Assembly (NCBI RefSeq): GCF_022751215.1
Contig: NZ_JAICDG010000008.1
Coordinates: forward strand, 303,202 to 367,201
Direction of reading: 5' to 3'
Source: Actinomadura terrae
Lineage (GTDB): Bacteria; Actinomycetota; Actinomycetes; Streptosporangiales; Streptosporangiaceae
Length of the DNA: 64,000 nt
Part shown: one piece after another, positions 55,906 to 63,419 of the stretch
How positions within the stretch are numbered: the first letter of the stretch is position 1
How the letters are laid out: every line of letters begins with the position of its first letter
Program-made: the position numbers and the translations under genes
The notes under the pieces: model-generated
What the model saw: the letters and a program-made list of their open reading frames with translations, nothing else
Told to the model about the DNA's origin: nothing
The model's database searches: none

Positions 55906-57321
55906 TCAGCTCTGGCGGTCCGCAGCGAGCTGGGAGGCCAGCGCGGGGATGCCCAGGTTCTGCTCGTCGGCCGGGCTCGCCTGGTAGAGCTTGTTGGTCA
56001 GCTGGTACGGGTCGTTGACGAGGTCGTAGTACTCCCGGAAGGTGACCTGTCCGGTGCCGGAGACGCTGCCGCTCGCGTCGGTGTGCAGGTCGTAGTACTC
56101 GACGTACTGCTTGTTCTTCGCGACGTAGGACGCCCAACTGTCCTTGACGCCCGCCGTGCCCTGCTTCCACCATTCGACGAGCAGGTGATCGCGGTTGAAG
56201 CCGGACAGCAGCGACTTGCCGTCCTGCGGCGTCGTGGGGGTGATCCCGGCGGCGGCCAGGATGGTCGGCGCGATGTCGATGTTGGCGACGATGCGGTTGT
56301 CCGTGGTCCCCGAGCCCAGGCCGCCTGCGGGCCAGGACAGGTAGAACGGCACTTCGTGGGCCGGGGAGTAGGGAGTCCCCTTGCCGAGGAGGCCGTGATC
56401 GGCCCACTGGAACCCGTTGTCGCCGATGTAGATGACCAGCGTGTTGTTGAGCTGGCCGAGGGCCGCCAGTTTGTCCTTGAACGCCTGCACGGCGTCGTCG
56501 ACCGACAGCAGTGTCCGCAGTTGCCGCTGCCGCACCGCCCGGCCGTCGGCCAGCGTGTTGGTCGCGTTCTTGACATAGGCCGGCTTGTCACTCCGGTCGG
56601 CCTCGGGGACGGAAGGACGGCCGTCCCAGGACGGCACGACCGTGTCGGCGTACTGGGCGGCGGGAATGTTGGGCTCGTGCGAGGCGTACGGGGTGACGTA
56701 CGCGAACCATGGGCGCGTGTCGGTCGTGGATTTGCTCAGGAAGGCCAGCGTCCTGTTCTTGATGATGTTGGTCGTGTATCCGTTGATCGTCTGAACGGTG
56801 CCGTTGAGGTTCCACTGGGCGTCCACGTATCCGGGCTGGAGCAGCGCCCATTCCTCGAAGTGCGGTGGGTTGTCGGCCAGCGTCCAGGAGTTGAGGTACT
56901 TCCCGAACAGTCCGGTACGGTAGCCCGCCTGTTTGAGGTAGCGCTGTACCGTCGTGCTCTGGTCCAGGCTGTGAGAGGCACTGTTGTTCCGCACGCCGTG
57001 GTTATGCGCGTACCGTCCCGAGAAGACCGACGACCGCGAGGGGGCGCACAGCGGAGTGGTGACGTGGCCGTTGTTGTAGGTCACGCCCTGCCCGCCGAGC
57101 CAGGCGATGGTCTTCTGGATCGCCCAGTTCGTCTGCTTCGGCTGATCGTCGGTCACGATCAGCAGGATGTTCGGACGGGTGGCCGCGGACGCTATCCCGC
57201 CGATCCCCGGAAGCGCCGAGGAAGCGGCCGCCACCGCGGCCGCCGCGGCCGAGCCGGCGAGAAATTGCCGCCGACCGACCCCGCTCGCGCTGCTTCCGCG
57301 TTCTTGCTGTTCCTCATTCAT
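55906..57321 (-). CDS. Secreted Cys-type sulfatase
   Basis: This 471-residue protein has a Tat signal peptide (GRRQFLAGSAAAAAVAAASS) and a sulfatase domain: ILLIVTDDQPKQT with the metal-binding Asp pair, TTPLCAPSRSSVFSGRY carrying the CxPxR modification site, and YIGDNGFQWADHGLLGKGTPY. The Cys should be matured by the adjacent FGE before export. The substrate is not evident; polysaccharide sulfate or sulfate esters are possible. The start at 57321 follows GAGGAGTGAGGAAC; the frame opens at 57390. Confidence 0.94.
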   Translation of the reverse strand: MNEEQQERGSSASGVGRRQFLAGSAAAAAVAAASSALPGIGGIASAATRPNILLIVTDDQPKQTNWAIQKTIAWLGGQGVTYNNGHVTTPLCAPSRSSVFSGRYAHNHGVRNNSASHSLDQSTTVQRYLKQAGYRTGLFGKYLNSWTLADNPPHFEEWALLQPGYVDAQWNLNGTVQTINGYTTNIIKNRTLAFLSKSTTDTRPWFAYVTPYASHEPNIPAAQYADTVVPSWDGRPSVPEADRSDKPAYVKNATNTLADGRAVRQRQLRTLLSVDDAVQAFKDKLAALGQLNNTLVIYIGDNGFQWADHGLLGKGTPYSPAHEVPFYLSWPAGGLGSGTTDNRIVANIDIAPTILAAAGITPTTPQDGKSLLSGFNRDHLLVEWWKQGTAGVKDSWASYVAKNKQYVEYYDLHTDASGSVSGTGQVTFREYYDLVNDPYQLTNKLYQASPADEQNLGIPALASQLAADRQS

Positions 57322-57920
57322 GTTCCTCACTCCTCTCACCGACGGCGACATGCCGCCTACGGACGGAAATGAATCACTCGATAAACACACGGGACGCCGA
57401 GAAGGAGAAAGGGAAACAGGCTCGCAGCGCGAAGAATTCGAGCTGCATCTGAAGGTGATCTCAAAACTGGAGCCGTGGACACGAACTCACAGGAAGCATC
57501 GCGGGCGGCAGGGCAACACGCTGCCGTTGCGACGGCTATACGGCGAAGGGCGGACAGAGCGCGCTCGCCTGCCGCTTAAAATCGACATGCAGGCGAGCGA
57601 CCAAAAAGTCACCCGAAGTCATAAGCGAACGGTAATGAACTGTCCCCCAGCGCGTCAATCCCGCGAGCTGACCTATTTCCGGAAGAAGGTGCACCCCACG
57701 GCCATAGGCCAATGCCTCGACGGCGCACGCCTGCGCCTTAACGTCACAAGGGGGCTGTCATCCGCATTGGTGATTTCGCACAGAGTTTGCGGGTGCCCGC
57801 ACATTCGAGCACGGCCGGCGCACCCGACCCTCGGCCAGGTGCTCGCTCAGCCTTCCGGAAGCCGTCTGAAGCGGCTTCGATACGAACCAAAACGATAGGA
57901 AAAGTAGGATAGATTGTCAA
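57322..57920. other. Gene-free stretch upstream of the sulfatase
   Basis: About 600 nt without a credible gene on either strand. It is less GC-rich than average and must hold the sulfatase-FGE promoter, which I cannot place. An open plus-strand frame across part of it has no family resemblance and atypical codon use. Confidence 0.4.
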
Positions 57921-58020
57921 TACTTCAGCTTAGGGCCGTGTCGACCACCCTGGCCGAGTCCACGCTGACGAGCGCGAGGCGGCGGCAAGCCACCAGATCG
58001 ACCGCGCTGCCGAGATCGAT

Positions 58021-58131
58021 CTTGATCGTTTCAGCGACACGCCGAGGTCTCGCGCACGACCGAAGGCTTGCTGCAATCGCGCTCCATCTACGGCCATCCA
58101 TGCAGCATCCAGCCAGCGGCTTTACCATGGC
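58021..58131 (+). promoter_or_regulatory. CRISPR leader of the right, decayed array
   Basis: Positions 58021-58130 are an inverted homologue of 410-519: 94 of 110 bases match with no gaps, including 25/25 next to the repeat. One base separates leader and first repeat in both. Similarity fades further left to about 57970. Confidence 0.7.
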
Positions 58132-58275
58132 GGCATCATCGCCTCTACGAGGGTTCGCAACGCTCCGAAGCTCGTTCGCATCGAGATTCGAGGCATGTCC
58201 TCATTGCCCTACGAGGGTTCGCAACCAGCACGCTTCGCAGCACGGGTCCTCATTACCCTTACGAGGGATCACAGA
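58132..58275 (+). CRISPR. Decayed three-repeat CRISPR array
   Basis: Repeats at 58132-58161, 58197-58225 (one base short) and 58246-58275 are versions of the left array's repeat in reverse orientation (GTCCTCAT...ACGAGGGTTCGCAAC). The spacers are 35 and only 20 nt. Each repeat carries changes and the third is poor (GGGATCACAG end). The array lies inside the tRNA island. Confidence 0.8.
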
Positions 58276-58436
58276 ACCAGATCCGGAGCGCGACGGAAGT
58301 CGCTGAGCGTGCTCGAACCAGGGGGTACGCCGCCCCTGGGCCCCGGAGCGATGCGCGTCTGTGCGGCCGGACGTCGGGGATACGGCAGGAGAAGCCGGAG
58401 GAGCTGATTCGGTGCAGGTCAGCGGAACGAGTGGCG

Positions 58437-58456
58437 TGCAATTAGCGTGCAGTTGG
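58437..58456 (+). repeat. Arm-type site candidate near attR
   Basis: TGCAATTAGCGTGCAGTTGG shares TTAGCGTGC with 54641-54649 and has TGCA(A/G)TT twice. It lies 85 nt before attR. Confidence 0.4.
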
Positions 58457-58540
58457 ACAGGGTGATCAAGGGGTAGACACGGTCACTTGCGGTAAGAACG
58501 GAGGCCAGGTCAGACGCTGTGACGGCCGTGATCGGTTTGA

Positions 58541-58583
58541 TTCCCAAGCTGACAGCGCGGGTTCGATTCCCGTCACCCGCTCC
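58541..58583 (+). repeat. attR-like 43-bp repeat (tRNA-Gly 3' half)
   Basis: Exact copy of 54519-54561. The upstream tRNA half is absent (TTTGA precedes the repeat), so this is not a functional tRNA. Confidence 0.9.
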
Positions 58584-59071
58584 ACATACCCCCAGTTCAC
58601 AGCCTTGATCGCGCCTCTCTGATCTTCAATCAAGCGCTTTATCACTCATCTATCACTGCGGATCACACGCGACGGGGGCGTACGCCCCATCCTTGTGGCG
58701 GCCTGGATGTCACTCCCTGGACACCTGAACCTGGGCTCCTCGGCGGCTCCGGCCGCCGAGCACTCTGCTGCTATGTCTCGCTTTGCGGCGCCTTGCTCAC
58801 AGGAGCGGTTCCACCGCGACTGTCGCAGCCATGAGGAGCGCTGGACGCCTGGGACGGATCAAAAACCCATAGGTTGTCACGCAGAACCTGGCTAGCAGCT
58901 AGATACCGCACTAGCAGTTAACGCCACGCGTACTTGACCAGCCCGCCCCGACAAACCAACCCTCACCAGGCGCTCTCCGTAGTCGTCGAGACGTGCACAG
59001 GCGGCTCGGGTCAACGTCGTCCTCCGGCGGTAGCTCGCAGCCCGCCGAGGCGATCAGCGCCTTATCGGCCC
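58584..59071. other. Gene-free stretch right of the island
   Basis: Nearly 500 nt without a supportable gene on either strand. Frames here are short and show no family features. Confidence 0.4.
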
Positions 59072-59161
59072 GGCCCACCCCACGCGTGCGCGGGGAGCAC
59101 GGCGGCTACGTCCTCAAAGGCGGGACCGGCGTGGAACCATCCCCGCCTGCGCGGGGAGCAC
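59072..59161. CRISPR. Type I-E CRISPR remnant, two repeats
   Basis: 59133-59161 is a typical 29-nt I-E repeat (ccatccccgcctgcgcggggagcac, i.e. GTGCTCCCCGCGCAGG... on the other strand, split here as CCCCGCCTGCGCGGGG). 59072-59100 is a degenerate copy with 22 of 29 matches. They are spaced by exactly 61 nt, the I-E unit of 29 + 32. No further units follow on either side. Confidence 0.75.
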
Positions 59162-59218
59162 CTGTGGACGGCCCCCAGCCGCCTTGAACGACCACCCCGC
59201 CCTCCTCCACCAGGCTCG

Positions 59219-59243
59219 GCCTAAGCGTCGCTGACGCTTAGGC
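59219..59243. other. Perfect 11-bp hairpin
   Basis: GCCTAAGCGTC-GCT-GACGCTTAGGC. It is a near-ideal stem-loop of 25 nt, 58 nt past the I-E remnant, in DNA without genes. It could be a terminator or an insertion-element relic. Confidence 0.55.
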
Positions 59244-59481
59244 GATGTTGAGGTGATCAGGGCGTCCGTACCCCGACCGAGCGGCCCAAGCAGCCGCAGC
59301 GCGCGGGTCTGCGGAAGGCCGTGAACGGGCGGTGGTTGATGTGGGGGAAGGCGGCTGAGCTACGCCCAGCGCCGTGCGGGTCCCATTGCGGACGTGCGCG
59401 CGCTTGTGCGGGGCCGCTGGCCCTCCCGTGCGGCATGTGCGGACTGGCCGCATACAGGGCAGTCGTCACGTCAGGAACGGC

Positions 59482-60006
59482 TCAGTCGACGTACCCGGCC
59501 GGTGTCGGAGCACCCACGGGCAGCCCCCAGACCTCCTCAGCGACCCGCGCGGTCGCCTTGGCCTGTGCCACCGCCGGCTCGCCCATCCCAGAATCTGCGG
59601 GGCATCGGCCAGCGAGGTCATTAACCGGCGGTAGTGCGGCCGCCGTCGGGGTCGGGCCGCCGCTCCTCGAACGCGTTGATCAGGCCCGTCATCCGCACCT
59701 GCGCCTACGGCGCCATCCCCAGCCGGTGCACCTCCTGATAACCCAGGTAGACCGCGCTCGGATGTGCACCTGGTTCTCCTCGAACGCCTCGCGGGCCAGC
59801 GTCGCCTCCCAGCCGTCGTCCTCCTCCTCCAGGGTTCCGCCCGGCGGGTTGAACCTCCCATCGTCGTCTTGCACCAGCACCCGTGCCGTCAGTGGGCAGA
59901 GCAGGTAGCCGTACACCTGAGTGACTCGCAATCCGGCTGGCACCGCCGCCGCCTCGTGTCAGAGGTAGCGCGCATCCTCGATCGTCACCTCGGCGACGGT
60001 AGTCAC
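59482..60006 (-). pseudogene. NUDIX hydrolase pseudogene
   Basis: Pieces of one actinobacterial NUDIX protein can be read in successive frames: TTVAEVTIEDARYL-stop, then VYGYLLCPLTARVLVQDDDGR with a NUDIX-box-like GGTLEEEDDGWEATLAREAFEEN, then AVYLGYQEVHRLGMAP-stop, then AQVRMTGLINAFEERRPDPDGG, then YRRLMTSLADAPQILG, then AVAQAKATARVAEEVWGLPV to the stop at 59482. At least two nonsense codons and three frameshifts are needed. The gene has clearly been dead for long. Confidence 0.85.
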
Positions 60007-60806
60007 TCCGTAGCCTCATCAGGCCCCGTCCCCCGCCGGCAGCTCGGCTCTGGCCATCCTCGTCAACGGCGTGCAACTGTTGAACTGGGCTCGGACGCGG
60101 AGCCATCCACCGATGGCTCCACCAGATGCGCCGGCGCCTGGCCGCGCACCTGGCCGCGTTCACGTACTCGATCCGCACTGCCCGCTGCCGCTTCCAGCGA
60201 CCAAGAACGTGACACCGGCCTAAGATCACCTGCGACCACACGCGCTCGCCCACATCCCGCCGAGCGGGACGCGCGTATCGGTGGACGCCCGCGTCTCCCC
60301 TTTACCAGTGGCTGGGGCGTTCACCTCGAGTCGCCGCCATCTGGGCCGGTCTTGCCGGGGACCTCTCGGGCGCTGCGAGTGTCCGGGCCGGGCGGCGGGC
60401 CAGGCGAGGTCGTTGACCCACGGGCCAGCCCTGGCTGCCCGGCGGCTCTGTGCGAAGACTCGTCAACGGCACTCCAAGGGAGAGTTAGAAGACAGGACGT
60501 CGTGAACTAGGTCGCGGGTCGATGGCTCGACGATGCACGTAGGGCAACGAGCTAGTCTTCGCTCTCATCATCGGGCCTTAGGTTGACGTTTAACCTCCAA
60601 TTCACGCGTATGGGACAGAATCTGCCGAATTGGACCCGTGTTGTGCATGGTCTTTAAGGACGTTCCACGAGTGTGTCGATCAAGGTGGCCCGGCGGCGAC
60701 CGCCTCCCTTGGTGACCGTTCGCCCGGAAGTCGCGCGCGGCTGTGATTGTTTTCCAGACGTTCTGTGCAGCCTCCCGGGGTGCTCCTTTCCGGCGGCGGG
60801 GCGGTT
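60007..60806. other. Gene-free, decayed stretch
   Basis: No reading on either strand of these 800 nt shows a recognisable domain. Short frames with many stops suggest further degraded genes. Confidence 0.4.
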
Positions 60807-60810
60807 TCGC

Positions 60811-60840
60811 GCCCTTGGGCAGTCGGACGATCAAGGGAGC
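60811..60840. repeat. 30-bp dispersed repeat, copy 1
   Basis: GCCCTTGGGCAGTCGGACGA... matches 61631-61660 at 25 of 30 bases. On the minus strand both would encode APLI(V/A)RL(P/L)KG, so they may be relics of one duplicated gene. Confidence 0.45.
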
Positions 60841-60964
60841 AAAAAATCAGGGGGGCGGCGGAGGGTGGGAGGGGGTCAGGGCAGGCAAAACGAGGCCGCT
60901 GCGGTGAATCATGAAATAATGGGTAAAGGGCAGCTGGCATTCCTTCCAAGGCAAAGAGGAAATC

Positions 60965-61057
60965 ATGAGCGTTCCGGTGTGCGGAAACTGTGGCCGCGTC
61001 CGTTGTATCTGCTCCCCAGCGCCCCATCCTGGCCCCCACCACCTCGATCACCACTAG
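60965..61057 (+). CDS. 30-aa Cys-rich mini-protein
   Basis: The frame reads MSVPVCGNCGRVRCIC followed by a Pro/His-rich tail (SPAPHPGPHHLDHH). The ATG is preceded by AGAGGAAATC, a good ribosome site, after an AT-rich stretch. CxxC followed by CxC plus several His can bind one zinc ion. It stands out as intact among decayed genes. There is no homologue I can name. Confidence 0.5.
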   Translation: MSVPVCGNCGRVRCICSPAPHPGPHHLDHH

Positions 61058-61136
61058 TCGGCATCAGCACCAGGCGGCCCCTTGACTTAGGAGTCGAGGG
61101 GCCCCTGCGCGGCTGCGTCCGGGCGCTGCCGAAGAG

Positions 61137-61176
61137 GTTTCACTGCCATGTGTTGCTGAGCGGCGGGTTCCGCTCT
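61137..61176 (+). repeat. 40-bp repeat, copy 1 (encodes FHxHVLLSGGF)
   Basis: Similar to 62628-62666 with differences mostly at silent or tolerated places. This copy reads RFHCHVLLSGGFRSV in a frame without a good start. Confidence 0.6.
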
Positions 61177-61630
61177 GTACCGGGGCGCCGCCAAGACCGA
61201 GGCATGACCGTCCGCGCGGCTTAGCAGGCCCGAAGACGAAGACGGCCCCAGGCGCACCATGGGGCGTGGAGCGAGCGTCCTCGCCCGGCGGGACGTGCTG
61301 GCTGTGCGGCGTCCCGGCAGTGTCGGCCTTGAGGAACATCGGTACAGCGGTTCTCGGCGGGCTCTGAGGCGGCGGTGCGGAAGAAGTCGGCGACCTTGCC
61401 CTGCATGCAGCGTTCTGAAGGACGCGCCCGCCCGGCTCCCTAACGTGTCTGGCCGTTCGGTTGCTGCTCAAGCCCCTAGAGCACGATGGGCTACCACGCC
61501 ACGTCACGTCCGGTTCCGCGACGCGGTTGGCGCGCGGCCGGTACCGGGTCGCGGCGGCCGACGGGGCCCCGGCTCTCTCGCGCGGTAAGCCGCCCCCGAG
61601 CCGCGCGGTCTCCTCCCGAACACCCGCGGC

Positions 61631-61660
61631 TCCCTTGAGCAGCCGGGCGATCAGGGGAGC
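61631..61660. repeat. 30-bp dispersed repeat, copy 2
   Basis: TCCCTTGAGCAGCCGGGCGA... See 60811-60840. Confidence 0.45.
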
Positions 61661-61699
61661 CGCCTTGTCAAGCACTCAGGGTTGCGACGTTGACGTTTC

Positions 61700-62600
61700 G
61701 CTAACTCTCCGTGATTAGACATGTCGCCAAAGGGAACGGGCAACTACTTCCCTCCTGCCGTCCGCGACGAGGACCAGGCGGAGCCGGGTGTTCGCGTTCC
61801 CGCAGTTCATCCCGCTTGCACACGGGGCTGTTGTCTACAAGAGGGCGAGTCTCCAGCCACGTATGTCCCAACATCCAGGGGCCCGACGCGAGCGAGGCGC
61901 CCACAGTCATGGGAATACCGCCAGGTAGGCGCAAACTATGTGGGCATAGCGGAAATTGGGGCCCCGGGCCTGCTACCTTCATGGCTCAGGTGCGCGGACT
62001 GATCAGTGCTCCCCCTTCAACGCGCTGATCAGGCAGGACGTAAATGAAGAGGGCCCCCGCGGCGGCTGCGCGGGTTCCAGTCCCGCCGCCACGGAGGCCC
62101 GTCCCGGGAGGGCCCCGGCCCGGCCTCAGAGGCGCGGTCCGGGGCTCTCGCCGTCCAGCAGCTCCCACGCGAAACGCGCGAGCGCCACCATGAACTGCCC
62201 GGCGCTGGCAAAGGTCATGACGATCTTGTGCCAGTCACGCCGACGACGACGAGGACTGCCCAACCCGACCACCTCCCATCCCTCGCCTGCAGGCGAGGCC
62301 TCAACCGGCAGGTCGGAGGGAGAGAGGGTGCAGCGGTGAGCGTATCGCCCACCCCCATCGTGACGCCGTGAAACCGGCCGGATGCCCCCCACAGACGGCG
62401 TCCGAGGACGTCCGGGGCATCCCGCGCGGCGAGCCCGGCCCAGGTCAAAGCGGGTGTGGGGGGCGCCCAGATGAAACGCAGTGATAGGCGCAGAAACGCC
62501 TGCGCTTCCGCACCGTTTCCGTGCCCCGGGTCGAGCGTCCGCCGGGCCCACGCGCCGCTCTCCTGCCGCGCTGCGCAGGGTCAGGGTCAATGCCAGGAGG
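61700..62600. other. Stretch without a supportable gene
   Basis: No reading on either strand is convincing. The end of a minus-strand frame (about 62131-62260) reads DWHKIVMTFASAGQFMVALA and then RFAWELLDGE, which looks protein-like but has no usable start or family. Confidence 0.35.
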
Positions 62601-62609
62601 AGAGCGCGT

Positions 62610-62711
62610 ATGGCCACCGGGGGGATGTTTCATCCCCATGTGTTGCTGAGCGGCGGTTTCCCTCTGGAGCCGGCTGGCTGTGCGGCCGGATCTGGGCGTG
62701 TGGTGTGGTGA
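62610..62711 (+). CDS. 33-aa leader peptide ORF
   Basis: The frame reads MATGGMFHPHVLLSGGFPLE and ends CAAGSGRVVW. It has an excellent GGAGGAG ribosome site 8 nt before the ATG. Its TGA overlaps a GTG (62708) that opens the next gene. FHPHVLLSGGF also occurs, in altered DNA, at 61137-61176, which suggests selection on the peptide. A perfect 7-bp hairpin GGGGATG-TTT-CATCCCC lies inside the ORF. Confidence 0.55.
   Translation: MATGGMFHPHVLLSGGFPLEPAGCAAGSGRVVW
62628..62666 (+). repeat. 40-bp repeat, copy 2 (encodes FHPHVLLSGGF)
   Basis: See 61137-61176. This copy is inside the 33-aa ORF. Confidence 0.6.
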
Positions 62712-63419
62712 ACCGGTCGGTGTGTGCTGGGCGTCTGAGCGGCGTGGGTGAGGTGGCGCAGGACGGCGCGGGTGCGGGCACGGCGGGACCGGGCAGATCA
62801 CGGACGGCCGGGCGGGTGGCGCGGATCGCGCTGGTGGTGGTCGGTGTCGCCGTGGTGGCGGTGGTGGTGTGGGTGTTGGGGCCGGGTGCGCGGTGGTGGC
62901 TGGTGCACGTCGACGGGGTGAGGGTCGGCGGCAAGGACGGCCTGGCGGGCAAGGATCTGGCGGACGCGCTGGACACGGTGCGGGGCCGGGCGATGGCGGT
63001 GGGGACGGGGGTGTTGGCGGGGGGGGCGATCTACTACACCGCCTCCAATGCCGTCTCGGCGCGCCGGTCGGCGCAGGCGGCGATCGAGGGTGTGGAGGCG
63101 GCGCGGCGCAGCGCCGAGGCCACCGAAGCCAGCCAGCGCCGCACGTTCGAGTTGACCGAGCAGGGACAGTTGCATGCTCTGGAGGTGCAGCGGCGGACGT
63201 TCGAGTTGACCGAGGAGGGGCAGCGGCGTTCGCATGAGCTGACCGAGCAGGGCCAGCGCACCGACCGGTTCACCGCCGCCGTCGCCCAGCTCGGCGACCC
63301 CTCGCCCGCGATCCAGCTCGGCGGTGTGCACGCCCTGGCCGGCCTGGCCGACGACGCCCCCACCCGCGAATTCCGGCAAACCTGCATCGACGTGCTCTGC
63401 GCGTTCCTGCGCCTGCCCT
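62708..63419 (+). pseudogene. Membrane protein gene interrupted by a group II intron
   Basis: The first 237 residues are present: a short N-terminus, one strongly hydrophobic segment (ARIALVVVGVAVVAVVVWVLG), a second (AMAVGTGVLAGGAIYYTAS), then a coiled-coil-like part with RRTFELTEQGQ repeated, and the stretch TDRFTAAVAQLGDPSPAIQLGGVHALAGLADDAP. That last motif is the usual lead-in to actinobacterial pentapeptide-repeat membrane proteins. The frame is cut at 63419 (codon phase 1) by the intron. If the intron splices, the gene is functional. The start at GTG 62708 is inferred from coupling to the leader ORF. Confidence 0.65.

Larger units (their letters stand above)
54519..58583. mobile_element. 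tRNA-Gly-inserted island, integrase missing
   Basis: The segment is bounded by the exact 43-bp tRNA repeat. It carries FGE and sulfatase genes on the minus strand, a 600-nt stretch without genes, and a decayed CRISPR array. It is less GC-rich than the flanking core. Short repeats TTAGCGTGC(C/A) near each end (54640-54650, 58442-58452) resemble integrase arm sites. No integrase, excisionase or replication gene is left, so it is immobile or depends on another element. Confidence 0.75.

Noticed and set aside
57167..57898. 243-codon plus-strand frame across the sulfatase 5' end and the gap
   Set aside because: No family likeness, overlaps the sulfatase signal peptide region, and no ribosome site.
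57925..58128. 67-codon minus-strand ORF (MVKPLAGCC...)
   Set aside because: The homologous copy at 412 stops after 23 codons and the conservation is at DNA level next to CRISPR repeats, so a leader is the better explanation.
58541..58583. Second tRNA-Gly gene
   Set aside because: Only the 3' half is present; the acceptor 5' strand, D arm and 5' anticodon stem are missing.
58934..59224. ORF reading ...NHPRLRGEH...
   Set aside because: This is the well-known false translation of type I-E CRISPR repeats.
62126..62617. 163-codon minus-strand frame ending ...RFAWELLDGESPGPRL
   Set aside because: Only the last 50 residues look protein-like; the rest is Arg/Gly/Pro shadow and no start can be supported.
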